Positions 46,573-59,012 of a stretch of DNA of 64,000 nucleotides are shown one piece after another. Source of the stretch: Euglena gracilis (Eukaryota > Euglenida > Euglenophyceae > Euglenales); the NCBI GenBank assembly GCA_039621445.1, contig CP154954.1, forward strand, positions 35,759,703 to 35,823,702. Reading direction: 5' to 3'. The notes below the pieces were generated by a model. The model searched no databases, was not told the origin of the DNA, and saw nothing but the letters and a program-made list of their open reading frames with translations. Made by a program: the position numbers and the translations under genes. Within the stretch, counting starts at the first letter, position 1; each line of letters begins with the position of its first letter.

Positions 46573-49207
46573 CTACCCTTCATCCCCAAGCACCACTCAC
46601 CCCCCCCCAACCGCAAAATTTTCCGGATACCTGGGGATACGAATCCGGAATCCATGGTTCTGACGTAATCCTGGGATACCCCTTTTTACGTCAGCACCGG
46701 CTGGTAGTGGATTGCCACTCCCACGGTTTGCGCACATCACCGTTCTCCTCTTTGCCCCCCAAACCTTCATCACCTGTGGCGTCAACCGCGATAGCCACCA
46801 ATTTTTCCACACCGTATTCGAAAACTTTTACCCCGTTACCAACCACACCAACCAACTTTTTCCACACCGGGTGTACCGAGAAAGTTCACCCCCTGCCCAT
46901 TGACACGCCAACTTCCGTTCCCCGTGAGGCAGGGCAAGCGAGTAGCGGTACCCCCCTCGTTCCACTGGGTTACAAGACGAAAGCCCAAAGGCCTGAAGTT
47001 ATAACGGTGTCGAGTAGTCGCCCAGCTGCACTAATACCCCGTTTTCCACCAGATGTATCGCTTTCAGATACATCTGTACACCCCCCAGCAGCTTCAAAAG
47101 CGCATCCCAACTTTTACACACGCCCTCACCAGACCAACGTGCGCGACCAGGACCACTACTCCGACACTTCCTTCCAATGTGTGCACTGTAGGAGAATTTC
47201 CGCCCATCCAGATTTCGATTGTGGATGTCTAGTCCAAACACCAACACTAATCCTGATTTCGCGTAACCATACACTTGGTTGCGGATCGCAATGCGCGACC
47301 GTACATCAAGTGCTCCAACAACGAGGTATTGCCTTGTTGTTTGGGCCCGCGAAATCCGTGTCACATACCTCCCCCACCTCCATCTGGCATGATATGGACT
47401 GGGTATGCACCCATCCAACCCATCAACCCTTGGGAATGCCCCTTGGTAGTGTGGATGACACACCCTTGACCTATGTTTGCGGATCCCTGAATTGTGTTAC
47501 CGCTCTTCAGCCCGCGAACCAGGTCGACACCTACGCGATGCGCGTATGGAACGCATTTAATTTTGGTCAATACCGTATTTTGGAGGAATGGTTCTCCAAA
47601 ATCGCGGCTTTGGCTGATTCCTTCGATTTGTCGTTGGAAATTGATGCGTTCTCATCAAAAGCGCATGCGCGCTTGTCGCGATATTGGTCGCGACATACCA
47701 ACACATTTCTTAAATTCTGGGGTGATACGGTGCTATGGATGCACCCTCCCCCAAAACTTATCCCGGATGTGGTGGAGAAAATCCTCCGCGATGAAGCGCG
47801 AGGAGCACTCCTCATACCCGTCAATCCGAATGCGGATTGGTTTCATCAACTATCCTACGTGTGTTTTCATTGGTGGGATTTACCCGCTGATGTACCACTA
47901 TTCGAGGATTTTTGTGGTATATTATTACCACCTGTTAAAGAAATCATTTTTCGCGTTTGTTTCTTTGACGCATTCGGAATATCCGATGTGCGTGTGCCAA
48001 GATACCTTGGTACCAATGGGGATGCCACACCCTCAACGCAGATTTCTGCGGTCATTGAGAGTTCGGACCAACATCCCAAGTCCGCTGACTATTGTTCGCG
48101 AATTACTCGCGAATTTCATGGTGTACTGGATAATCCAGTTTACGCCTGCGACATCGACCCCGCGATTCGCGGTCCGTTCGGTGTTTGCAAAATCGAGCTC
48201 AAGGAGGGCGCTAAACCCATGCACCGGAAATTCTTCCGTTGCTCGGGTGAACGCGAACAGGCTCTCAACGAGATGATTGAGAAGCTCATCCAGCGGAAGT
48301 GGATTATCCCTTCCAAGGGCGAGTGGACATCACAAGCTCTTGTGGTGCCCAAACCCGCTGACCAGTCTGGTCAGAAGAAGTGGAGACTGGTGCTGGATTA
48401 CCGGTACCTGAACTCCCAAACGAAGGATGACCCCTTCCCGTTACCGCTGATCGAGGATTTGATCACCAAACAATCGGATAACAGATTGTGGTCAATCTTT
48501 GATCTGGAAGACGGTTTCCATCAGATGCATTTGAATCCTGATTCACAACCGTACACGGCATTCGTGACATCCAAGGGTGTGTACCAACGGACGGTACTCC
48601 CCATGGGTGTTAAGAATGGCCCAGCCATGTTTCAACGCATGATCCAGTGGGTTTTGCGCGATTTACCGTTTGCTCTGGTGTACATCGATGATGTACTGGT
48701 GGGAACCAAACCGCCATCCGCGAAATCGGGCGGGGATATCCTCGACCCGCATTATCGCGATGTGCGCGCGGTATTATCCGCGTTCCAAAAGCATGTGCTT
48801 TTTGTGAAGGGTTCCAAAATGCACCGGTTTCGCAAAATTATTAAGTTTTGCGGACACATCCTGAGCAACGGGCAGCGTAAAGCCGCACCCAGTAAGATGG
48901 AGGCCATTAAGAAATGGACTCCTGAGGTCATTAAGACCTTAACGCATTTAAAGGGATTTTTGGGATTAGCCCAATACTACGCGATTTACATGAAAGATTT
49001 CGCGAAAATCGCGGTACCCCTAACCCGACAACTCAAAAATCGGACACCCGATAACGCAAGAGTCATTTGGGATGACCCAATGCGCGAGGCCTTGAAAAAA
49101 ATCAAGGACTTGCTCCTCGAGAACGTGGTTCTCGATATCGCGGATCCATACAAACCGTATGTCCTGGAAGTCGACAGCAGCGATTACGCTGTTGGCGGGG
49201 TTCTTAG
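46573..49207 (+). mobile_element. Gypsy-like element, family 2 copy B (pol part)
   Basis: Starts at a C-rich block (CCCCAAGCACCACTCAC, TTCCGGATACCTGG) that matches copy C on the minus strand at about 55480-55550, then runs through the linker, Dam-like domain, RT and RNase H start. It is truncated by satellite at about 49207. It overlaps copy A in content (linker), so it is a separate insertion and not the displaced 3' half of copy A. Confidence 0.85.
46707..49207 (+). pseudogene. Dam-like domain, RT and RNase H start (copy B pol)
   Basis: A single open frame of about 833 element codons. Residues 1-300 are a serine/proline/threonine-rich linker with an unpaired cysteine/histidine cluster (CVHCRRISAHPDFDCGC). 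Residues about 312-377 match the Dam-like layout: EIDAFSSKAHARLSRYW, LWMHPPPK in place of NPPY, then ALLIPVNPNADWF. Asn-to-His and Tyr-to-Pro at the catalytic motif suggest an inactive enzyme. RT spans about 505-760: LDYRYLNSQTKDDPFPLP, WSIFDLEDGFHQM (Asp 599), intact YIDD at 48681-48692, LKGFLGLAQYYAIYMKDF. RNase H starts at VLEVDSSDYAVGGVLS and is cut by the satellite. No DTG/DSG protease motif was found. The first in-frame start is GTG; the true upstream frame is unknown. Confidence 0.85.
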
Positions 49208-51292
49208 CCGAGTAACCCAATGGGTGTTCCAGGAGGCCTCCAAAGTCAGGGAATGTTGGTTGCAAGAAATGAGCACATTTAGATGGGTGCATTCGACCAT
49301 TCCGGGGGACATTTACCAGGTCAGCCCAGGTTGCCACCTAAAAGAGGACCAAATTGGTCCTTACTCCGAGTAGCCGAATGGGTGTTCCAGGAGGCCTTCA
49401 AAGTCCGGGGACCCGTTGGTTTCATGATTGTCGTGGTTTAATGGTAAGACAAACATGCAGCGGGAATGTTGGTTGCAAGAAATGAGCACATTTAGATGGG
49501 TGTATTCGACCATTCCGGGGGACATTTACCAGGTCAGCCCAGGTTGCCAGGTAAAAATGGACCAAATTGGTCCTTACTCCGAGTAACCCAATGGGTGTTC
49601 CAGGAGGCCTTCAAAGTCGGGGGACCCGTTGGTTTCATGATTGTCGTGGTTTAATTGTCAGAAAAACATGCAGCGGGAATGTTGGTTGCAAGAAATGAGC
49701 ACATTTAGATGGGTGCATTCGACCATTCCTGGTGACATTTACCAGGTCAGCGCAGGTTGCCACGTAAAAGTAGACCAAATTGGGCCTTACTCCGAGTAAC
49801 CGAATGGGTGTTCCCGGAGGCCTCCAAAGTCAGGGGACCCGTTGGTTTCATGATTGTCGTGGTTTAATGGCAAGAAAAACATGCAGCGGGAATGTTGGTT
49901 GCAAAAAAATGAGCACATTTAGATGGGTGCATTCGACCATTCCCGGGGACATTTACCAGGTCAGCCCAGGTTACCATGTAAAAATTGGCCAAATTGGGCC
50001 TTACTCCGAGTAACCGAATGGGTGTTCCAGGAGGCCACCAAAGTCAGGGTGCCTGTTGGTTTCATGATTGTCGTGGTTTAGTGGTAAGAAAAACATGCAG
50101 CAGGAATGTTGGTTGCAAGAAATGAGCACATTTAGATGGGTGCATTCGACCATTCCGGGGGACATTTACCAGGTCAGCCCAGGTTACCATGTAAAAACGG
50201 ACCAAATTGGGCCTTACTCCGAGTAACCGAATTGGTGTTGCAGGAGGCGTCCAAAGTCAGGGGACCCGTTGGTTTCATGATTGTCGTGGTTTAGTTGTAA
50301 GAAAAACATGCAGCGGGAATGTTTGTTGCAAGAAATGAGCACATTTAGATGGGTGCTTTCGACCATTCCGGGGGACATTTGCCAGGTCAGCCCAGGTTAC
50401 CACGTAAAAATGGACCAAATTGGGCCTTACTCCGAGTAACCGAATGGGTGTTCCAGGAGGCCTCCAAAGTCAGGGGACCCGTTGGTTTCATGATTGTCGT
50501 GGTTTAATGGTAAGGAAAACATGCAGCGGGAATGTTGGTTGCAAGAAATGAGCACATTTAGATGGGTGCATTCGACCATTCCGGGGGACATTTGCCAGGT
50601 CAGCCCAGGTTACCATGTAAAAATGGACCAAATTGGGCCTTACTCCGAGTAACCGAATGGGTGTTCCAGGAGGCCTCCAAAGTCAGGGGACCCGTTGGTT
50701 TCATGATTGTCGTGGTTTAATGGTAAGAAAAACATGCAGCGGGAATGTTGGTTGCAAGAAATCAGCACATTTAGATGGGTGCATTCGACCATTCCGGGGG
50801 ACATTTACCAGGTCAGCCCAGGTTGCCACCTAAAAGAGGACCAAATTGGTCCTTACTCCGAGTAGCCTAATGGGTGTTCCAGGAGGCCTTCAAAGTCCGG
50901 GGACCCGTTGGTTTCAAGATTGTCGTGGTTTAATGGTAAGACAAACATGCAGCGGGAATGTTGGTTGCAAGAAATGAGCACATTTAGATGGGTGCATTCG
51001 ACCATTCCGGGGGACATTTACCAGGTCAGCCCAGGTTGCCAGGTAAAAATGGACCAAATTGGTCCTTACTCCGAGTAACCCAATGGGTGTTCCAGGAGGC
51101 CTTCAAAGTCGGGGGACCCGTTGGTTTCATGATTGTCGTGGTTTAATTGTCAGAAAAACATGCAGCGGGAATGTTGGTTGCAAGAAATGAGCACATTTAG
51201 ATGGGTGCATTCGACCATTCCTGGTGACATTTACCAGGTCAGCGCAGGTTGCCACGTAAAAGTAGACCAAATTGGGCCTTACTCCGAGTAAC
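49208..51292 (+). repeat. 213-bp satellite with seven-monomer higher-order repeat
   Basis: About 9.8 monomers in the plus orientation. Three unusual successive monomers (GGTTGCCACCTAAAAGAGG, then GTTGCCAGGTAAAAATGG, then TTGCCACGTAAAAGTAG) occur at about 49331, 49542 and 49757 and again at about 50823, 51035 and 51248. The offset of about 1492 bp is seven monomers. Monomers here are GGAATGTT/GAGCACATTT types and more diverged than in the main array. The block begins and ends inside the CTTACTCCGAGTAAC motif. Confidence 0.9.
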
Positions 51293-54261
51293 AAGTTCGC
51301 TGGACAAGTTGGTACGACTACGGAGGACACTGCGCTGAACGAGGTTGGTAAGGAATGGATTGGACATCACCCATGCTAATGTGAGCATGTTTACAACCAG
51401 ATTACCTGCAGTTTTTCTGACAATTTAAGACCACGAAATCGAGGTGTGTTTGAAGTGGAACACCCCCCCCCCAATTGGGTTAATCAGAGTAATAAGACCT
51501 TTACTAAGTGCGACTTCGGCAAGCGATGCCCTGGAAGTCGCGGGTTATGGGTGAATGCTGCCTGTGGCGCGGACCTTCCACACCCACCCCGGCCGCAGCC
51601 CCTGTTGTGCCATTCCCCCGACTCTAAAGAAGGAAGCCCGTTTTCAGGCCGCGGACCAGCCGGTCCGAGCGGTACCAATTCTGCGTCCAGGGTGCCTGGG
51701 GACCTTCCATGCCCCCGGCCGGTGAAGACCATCCAGAGATGATTCCGCCCCTCACACACCAGCGCGATCGGTACCCCCCCCTTGCCCTTATGCAACCATG
51801 GGTCCTGCTGGAGAGTTGTGCACACCCCGTGTATTGTCTCTTGGTACCCTGATGACAGTCTGGGATCTTGTCCACCAGGCCCTGCGTCACCTTCTGAAGA
51901 CGCAGATGCGGTATTGCCCCCCTGTCCCGGTGTATCTGCACTACACAACCCGTGCTGGACGGGTTCTGGGTATGTTGCCATCCAGCCTCTCAACGACCTC
52001 CACCCGCGTGCGGAATGAAGGACGTCTGGCGGCTTGCTTCTCCCTGCCTTCTCTCTTTTTCTACTCCTCCTGATGCACGCGTGCCTTCTCGTCCTGCAGC
52101 TGTCCCTACGGTCTCTTTCGGCGCACGCCTGATGTGGCGATCTGAGCGCGGCCGCGCATGTGTGCCGAAGACCAGGTACCTCCCCGCGTGGGAGTTGACC
52201 CCCATGCGAGGCCTGACAACTCCCCACCTGGATGCCAGGGTCTGATTGGCTCCCCGCGGACTCGGGCCCTCTCGAGGATGAACCTGCGCTAACGGCCAGC
52301 GGCACAATTGTTCCTCGCATGCCAGATTCAGTCTGAAGAGCACGGTGACGAGGTATTACTGCGATCCGCACGCGTGCTGACGAGCCCAGCGTTAACCCCC
52401 GCAGCTTCCTTGGCATGCTAGGTTCTCTACCCGTACCTAGACCCGGCGCACATTAGTACGCAGGCACCTGATTTTGGGGGCAACCGGTGATAGGGTTTCT
52501 ACGAGCCCCTTACACCTGGGATTAACCTGCAGGACCCAGGAGCAAATACAGTGGGCTCCGAATGGTCACGGGATGTGAAGGCATCCATTAAATGCGGTGT
52601 CCTAGTGACAAACCTTACGCCGCCGTCTGCGCATTGCCACCGGACAAGAGCCACCCCGGGTCCATGACGGAGGGGAACCCATGGTCCATCCGGAGTCGGC
52701 CCAATGCTGTGGTCCAGTACTCTAGCGAACACGCGTGATCCACCCCCTGGCGACCCAGCACGGAATGGGACGCGAACCATGCAGTCAAGGTGCTCATGGC
52801 TGGCCGGCACATTCCCGAGGCCGGTGCGACCAATTTTACAGCACGCCAAAGAACCACAATTCGGGGGCGTCCAAGGTGTGGGTGAAGGGCCGCTAAGGAA
52901 CAACCATGAGGGAGAAGCCAGCGGTCCCTAGCAGGACCATTTGACAATAGCCTTGCGTTGGGCTGGCCCCCGGCTGGTCGCTCACCCCTTCACGAACTGT
53001 GTAGCCAAACCGCTCCAGGTGGTATCTACCCCACACCGACAATCAGACCCCATTACGGGGACCCGCGCATCAGGTGGCCCCCTTGCTGGTGGCCGTCGTA
53101 GGAGGTCTGCTGGAAGGACGACGCACCGGGGACAGCGGCAAGCTCATCGCTGCTGCACTGGTTGGGACCGGGGTTTTACTTCCCATGCGAAGCACCCTTC
53201 GACTGTGTATGTGCAACACCCTTCGGGCCTTGGGTGGCACACCCATGGGTCCTCGACTCCAACCGGTCCTCCGTGTTCGCCCGCCCTCCGGTGTGAACGG
53301 TGAGAACCCTGATGCGGCGCACGGAATTCCGTCTGGGAACAGTGGGTTTCCTGCTCTGGGGGACCCGAGAGGTCCTGCTCAGACTGGTGCGTGGAATCCC
53401 GACGGGGGGGGCCGGAAGTCCACCGTCTGCGTGCTGAAGATGTGGCGGTGCTCCTTTCAGGCGTGGGGAGGTCCTACCAACGGCCTAGGCGTCCTTTTAA
53501 TGGCTCCCAGGGTGGGGCTGGTTGCGGCTGTGACCCGACCTCGGGTGGGAATTATCGGTGACCCCAGGACAGGCGGCGTCCTGGAGATTGCCCTGGAGGG
53601 AGACCCGAGGGGGTTCCGCTGTCATGTTCCCGCGAGGAACGGCTCGACCGGGCTTGCGTTGCACCTGGTGCTTACATGGGCGGGTTTTCCTAATCCACCC
53701 CGCGATGGGAAACCCCACTGGTACACGACAATGGTTCGGGTCCCCTAATCCGCTCCGGTCTGATGGCACCGTCTCGGCTCCCGCTGCCCTTTTCATCCGG
53801 ATCTTGGGTCCCCCACCCTCAACAGATCCGCGGTCGGGGATCGCGCGTACTGCGATTCGAGCGCCGTTGCTCCGAGTTCTCGCCTTCTCGCCCCAGAGAT
53901 GGTCCCAAGCCGCCCGGGCCGGATACCCAGCCCCGCTTTGTGGCTTCCATCTGCTTGGCCGGCGGGAGACCGTGGACCAGCAGCCTCTTTCCGAGAATGT
54001 CGGCGCCGGGAACGAGGTGCGGCTTGCTTTGAGTCTCGATGCTTGCCCCGCGACCTAGATGTCGGGGGGTACCGGTCGACGGCTCCCGTCTTTCCTGCCG
54101 TGAGACCATCGGAACTTCCGAGACTGGGGGTGAGAGGATCTACTGACCGCGCTTGCGTACGCAACCCGGTTACCGTCTGCTAACTGGCAAGTCCACTGGC
54201 ACATCGAAATAACTGGTGGTCATCGACGAACAACCAAGATTTCCGTACTCTTAACCACCAG
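51293..54261. other. Unassigned GC-rich segment
   Basis: About 3 kb between satellite and copy C with no repeat I can relate to other parts of the window. Several frames of 200-310 codons are open on both strands (for example 51484-52416 minus and 53074-53748 plus), as expected in GC-rich DNA. None shows catalytic motifs, zinc fingers or transmembrane segments that I recognise. It could be a diverged retroelement or transposon body, or host intergenic DNA. Where the pol of copy C should continue toward RT, this segment replaces it. Confidence 0.45.
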
Positions 54262-56300
54262 CCAGTGGTACATCAGCGGGTAACCCCAACTGCCGTGGCT
54301 TTGGTGAACCAATCCGCATTCGGATTGACCGGTATGAGGGGAGTTCGTTCATCCTGGGGGATTTTCTCCACCACATGGGATAAGTTTGGGCGGACTGGAG
54401 TCGGAATCGGTGCACCCCAAAATCCACCGATACACCTTCGGCCGTAGTTGACATGGCAGTAGCGACCAATACCGATCGAAAAACCGGACACCTGCGATTT
54501 TGATGGGCTCAATTTCCACAACATGAAGGAATCACTCGCCGGCGCTTTTGGAGACCCAGTTTTCACAATAACGGCGTTGACCTTAAATGCGTTCCATACC
54601 GCATCGCGTACTGCGTCGACCAGTGGCGCTGGGGTGAAGAGCGGTCTTCACGGGATCCACCTGGTCAAGGAGTGTGTCATGGGGCTCCCAAGGGTGATGG
54701 GTTGGATGGGTGCATACCCAGCCCCATATCATGACCAATGGACTATGTGTGCACGGGCTTTGCTGCCTCGGCAATCCACTCGGTTGTTGCACGTTGCCAA
54801 TGTAACGCGCGCCCTTTGCGATGGTGTATGGTTACGCGAATCCCCCCCGTTGTGGTCCAATGCCCACTCTGGCACATCCGTACAAAAACGGGAACCCCTT
54901 CCGTGGTGGCTCCTTGCCGACAACAAACGTTGGGCCCTGACGTGGATGTCGAACCTTCGTTCATCTTGCTGGTAAGAAGAACCCACTGTCAGTAACACGG
55001 AAATGTACCACCACCGTACTGTAGCAGCAGGTGACAAACAAGCAAATCGCACACACGGGAAGTATTTCACCATTGAAGGACCTAACGTGATTGCCCCAGC
55101 GGTCACTGACACGTTTGGAACGGCACGAGGGGACCGCTACTCGCCTTGCCCTGCCAAAGTAAGGAACACCGTTGGTGTGTCACCTGGGCAGGGGTGTTCC
55201 TTCGCGGTACCCCGGTGTGGAAACCGTGGAGCGGGTGCACAACCGGCAACAAAGAAGTAAAAGGTTCGAAGGTGATGGAAAAAACTGGTGACTTCCCAGG
55301 ACAGACCGCACAAACAGAACGCCCACGGGTCTTGCGTTTGGGGCCTGCCGCGCGGTTGATGTGCGCAAACCGTGGAACAGTGGCACCATCCCCCCCTACC
55401 CGCCGGTGCTGCCCTTCCACCGGGAGCTTCACAAAAAACAACACCAAAAAACAACCAGGATTCCCGGATGGACTCCGGACTATAAAACACCCAGGTATCC
55501 GGAAATTGCGGTTTGGGGGGGTGTGAGTGGTGCTTGGGGACCGAGGGGTAGGACTATGTCCAAAAAGCATCCCCAAGTCACCCACCTCAAACACACAACG
55601 GGAAAACCCCACAAAAACCCCACAAACGGTGGTCAGCCGTCGTAATTTTGATGGCGTCTTGGCTTGCACCAACAAAAAAGTAACCGGGGATGAGTGATCA
55701 CCCACCCGAAAAAAGTAGTCAAATGCCGCACAAACCGTGGTCCATGAGAATTGACTTTTGCACAAAAATTTTGGATTTTTTCCGCTTAAACCCGACCAAA
55801 ACAGTTCCACCTGGTCGGGGTAGCGCGAAGGGCGAGACTGCGAACACAAAAGCGTTTTCTTGACAAGCTACCAGACACAATCCATGGAACCTTTTCCTAC
55901 CTTTGCACACATTCCAGAGCGGTAACGGAAAACCGCAGTGGGGCCCGAACTGGGCAACGGCCCCGACTTTGGGGGTGAGGTACGACCACAGAAACCGGAA
56001 GGCCCATTCACAACACAATGGCAGGGTGGGCAGGGTTGTGGAGGTCCTACCTCCATCTGTTCATTAGCCCAGAGGTCCGTGCCCTCGGACCTCGGGTTCC
56101 CCTACTCCAGGTCCGAACCGGCCGAATCGCCGGCTATGGGCCTTTTAGAGGTATAAAACGGATTTAAACGTGCGCACCGCCATGCGGGCCTTGTCGAAAT
56201 CGGTATCCGTGGTCTCATCCCCCTCCCTGCCCGAAGCCGGGGTGTCATCCTCCAAACAAGATATCTTGAAACCGACTTTATGGCAGTTGGAGGAGTGACC
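54262..56300 (-). pseudogene. Degenerate pol N-terminal region with Dam-like remnant (copy C)
   Basis: At about 54262-54420 the minus strand matches copy B around its HPPP segment (CCCAAACTTATCCC, GTCAATCCGAATGCGG, ACCCGCTGATGTACCAC), but in shifted frames with indels, so no enzyme could be made. Further right, 54570-54960 matches the copy B linker and about 55480-55550 matches the start of copy B. The 56215-56250 part shares CCGGCTTCGGGCAGGGAGGG with copy A just after its zinc knuckles. No open frame of note spans the region. Confidence 0.65.
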
Positions 56301-56329
56301 CTTGTCACCGCGATTCATACCGCGATGAC

Positions 56330-59000
56330 GTTGGCCAGGGCAGGGAGAATGAGAACGCGGACATTTGGATGAGTGGTGATCACTCGATCCACAAAGCGAA
56401 CACCGAGATTTGGGTCGCGATTCTTGGTAACGGGGGGATCGGTTTCCCGATTTCCCGTCAAACCGTCGTGGTGACCGGATATCCCGTCGACCATGACCGG
56501 TGTATCGGGGTTTTCCCGATGACGATCGCGAAGAAGATTATCCGCTTCGCGAACGCGATCGCGATGTCTCGCGATGAGAATCACGCTTCTTGGCCGGGGC
56601 ACCGGGTGACCTACCCCGAGGGGTACCGTGTTTCCGCTTATCGCGGAACGGGATCCGGGGGCTAATACCACCGGAACGGGGACCCGATGACCGTGAATTG
56701 CCCGATTGGCGTGAAAACGCGGAGGAACCCGAACCTCGTGATGAGGTCGAGCCTCGCGGACTCTGAATACGCTTACGCGCTTCAGGATTAGGACATTCCC
56801 GAGACATATGTCCCGATTTGTTGCACAAAAAAGCACACTTTATCCGTGGCTTGGTCCGAAGAACGCGGTATCGCGTTTTCGATCCCGTGGTGGGTGAAGC
56901 GGGTGGAACTGGTGATTTTTGCAATGCGTTCACCGAACCAGCCGGTAATCCAGCGGTTGGGTGTGCGGTATACGCGGATTGAATCTGACCAAGAAGCTGT
57001 GATAGCTTCAGTTGCTTGGAAACATAATTCCAGCGTTGGTCAAGAGTCATTGCATTACCCGCCAACTCCTCACGATGGATATCCTTGATGAGGCTAGGCG
57101 TGAAATGCATGAGAACAGCGTCAAACTGTTCGCGCATTTGCTTTTCACTGAGTTCATCCACTTCAGCGGCAAGTCCTAACCATTTGGCATACCAAAGGTC
57201 AATGGACTTCCATTTGCGATCGGGTGGGGCGCATTGCCGCCACTTGGTCTCCAGGGTAATCCTAGCGACCAAACTTGAACTGGTGGAAGCGTATTGCTCC
57301 ACCAGGTCATCAAAGGAAACGCGGTAGCGAATGACAAGTTGTCGCGCGCGCTCCTTCTCATCCCTAGGGAGGCAATCGATGAATTCCATCTTGATCACCT
57401 TCGGGTTTGTGTCCTGGGTTGGCCCTTTCAATGCCCAGTAGTACTCCCAGTCCCGGAAAAACTGTCTCCATGTGGTTGGATCACCGTCCCATTGGGGTTT
57501 CACCTTATTCGCGATTGTGATGGTGCCCTTGAAGTCTTTCTGAAAAACCCGTTGGCCCTCGGTGGTATTCCGTGGATTCGGTCCCGGGTACGCTCGAGCA
57601 CCAAGCGTATCCTTTCCGGATTCTTGTCGGAATCGCGAAATTTCTGGTGAAGGTGAATCCTGGTACCGGAAATCCGGTCGCAAACCCTGTTGGTCACCCG
57701 TAATAGGGGGACACTCCGGTGTGGGGGTATGTCGCGCATGCAACATGTGACCCACTCCCGGTGTACGGGATTGGCTCATTCCACGCACAAGCATGGAATG
57801 ATGGATTTCTTGGTGGAGACTTGGCCGAATCGCCGTTTTTTCCGAAAATTCCGTTCCCGTAATGGGAGATTCATCCGAAAACTGGTTTTGAGTTGTAGGC
57901 AAGGCCAGTGGTGGCACAATTCGCGGAATCGCGGATTGTGACACTCGGGACACGGGTGGTGGTGGTGCATGTGCACCCAGATTCGGGTTGTGGAAACGCG
58001 AATCTGGAGCATCTGGCGCATCTTCGGCAATGCATACTGCCGAATTGCGGTGTGAAACCCGCTGTTGGTTGGACACATTATCCAAACACACAGACAAGTC
58101 ATGCACACTTTGCTCCAAATGCTCAACGTGTTGGATTTGGCCGCAAATACGGTCAACTTCATCCTCCAAAGCGCAAATACGCTTGCGGTAACAAAAAAAG
58201 TCATCCAAGTGCGGAATCCTTTCGGAAATTCCGGTAACATCTGGAACAAGTTTCCCGTGAGACTTATCCAGTGTTTGGAGTTGTCCCATTAATGCTTTTA
58301 CAGCATTTGAGAGAATCTGCAAAGGTGATGTCACCTTGGTTGGTGTGGTGGTGGGTGCAACCGGTGCAGGGTTATCCGACAACACGGTTGTGGTACCCAT
58401 GGGCAAATTTCCAGGTCGTGGCTTATCCAACAACGCGGAAATCCGCTCATCCAACCTGGTAATCTCACCTTGCGTGGATCGGGCATTCCGATTCACCGAT
58501 TCCTCAAGCCGTAATAGGATGTTGCAGAAATCTTGCAAGGTTTCCTGATTGTTAGTGAGCATTTTGTCATAAAATGCCTTGAAATCAGGGTTCTCGGTAA
58601 TCCGAGAACTTGAACCTGCAGGTAGAGACTGCATTTCCGTTACTTTGGTAGACACCGATGCATACCGGGTCTGGAGTTCTCCAATAGCAGTCTGAATGCC
58701 GCTAATGTCCGGAACTCGGTGGGAAAGTGCGGAATAGCTTTGTTGCAAACCCGCAATGGCCGAGTTAATCCCGCCAATGTCGGATTGCAACTGCAACTGC
58801 AGGGAATCCTGCCGTTGTGCCATTTCCGCGACTTTCGCGCTCAGATTGGATAATCCAACCCGATTTGCGTCACAATAGCAGGTTTTCTGCTCCAAACGGT
58901 AAAGTCGCTCCTCCAACTGCCGCACATACGTGTGGGGAGCAAAATTCTCGTTGGCTTGTGACTGGAATTACCGAAACTTTTCCGTTTCATCGCACAACTG
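56330..59000 (-). pseudogene. Gag middle and C-terminal part (copy C)
   Basis: A 795-codon frame (56538-58925) begins RQLEERLYRLEQK, the coiled-coil-like region also in copy A (QQLEERLSRLERK), and runs through the capsid-like core (NKVKPQWDGDPTTW, FFRDWEYYW, DQRWNYVSKQLKLSQLLGQI) into the first zinc knuckle. That knuckle reads CAFLCNKSGHMSREC, with three residues between the first cysteines instead of two, probably from a T-run slip. The second knuckle (CSLCGSSDHHSSKC, about 56380) is in another frame. An arginine/serine-rich tail ends the main frame. An in-frame TAA at about 58970 and a frameshift near 59010 cut it from the N-terminal part. Confidence 0.82.
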
Positions 59001-59012
59001 CATAATGCGGTG

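Noticed and set aside
37401-49207. Copies A and B as two halves of one element split by the minisatellite
   Set aside because: Both contain the same linker segment (41990-42240 and 46960-47170), so they must be separate copies.
51484-52416. 310-codon minus-strand frame
   Set aside because: Arginine/glycine/serine-rich composition typical of open GC-rich DNA, with no domain I can name and competing frames on both strands.
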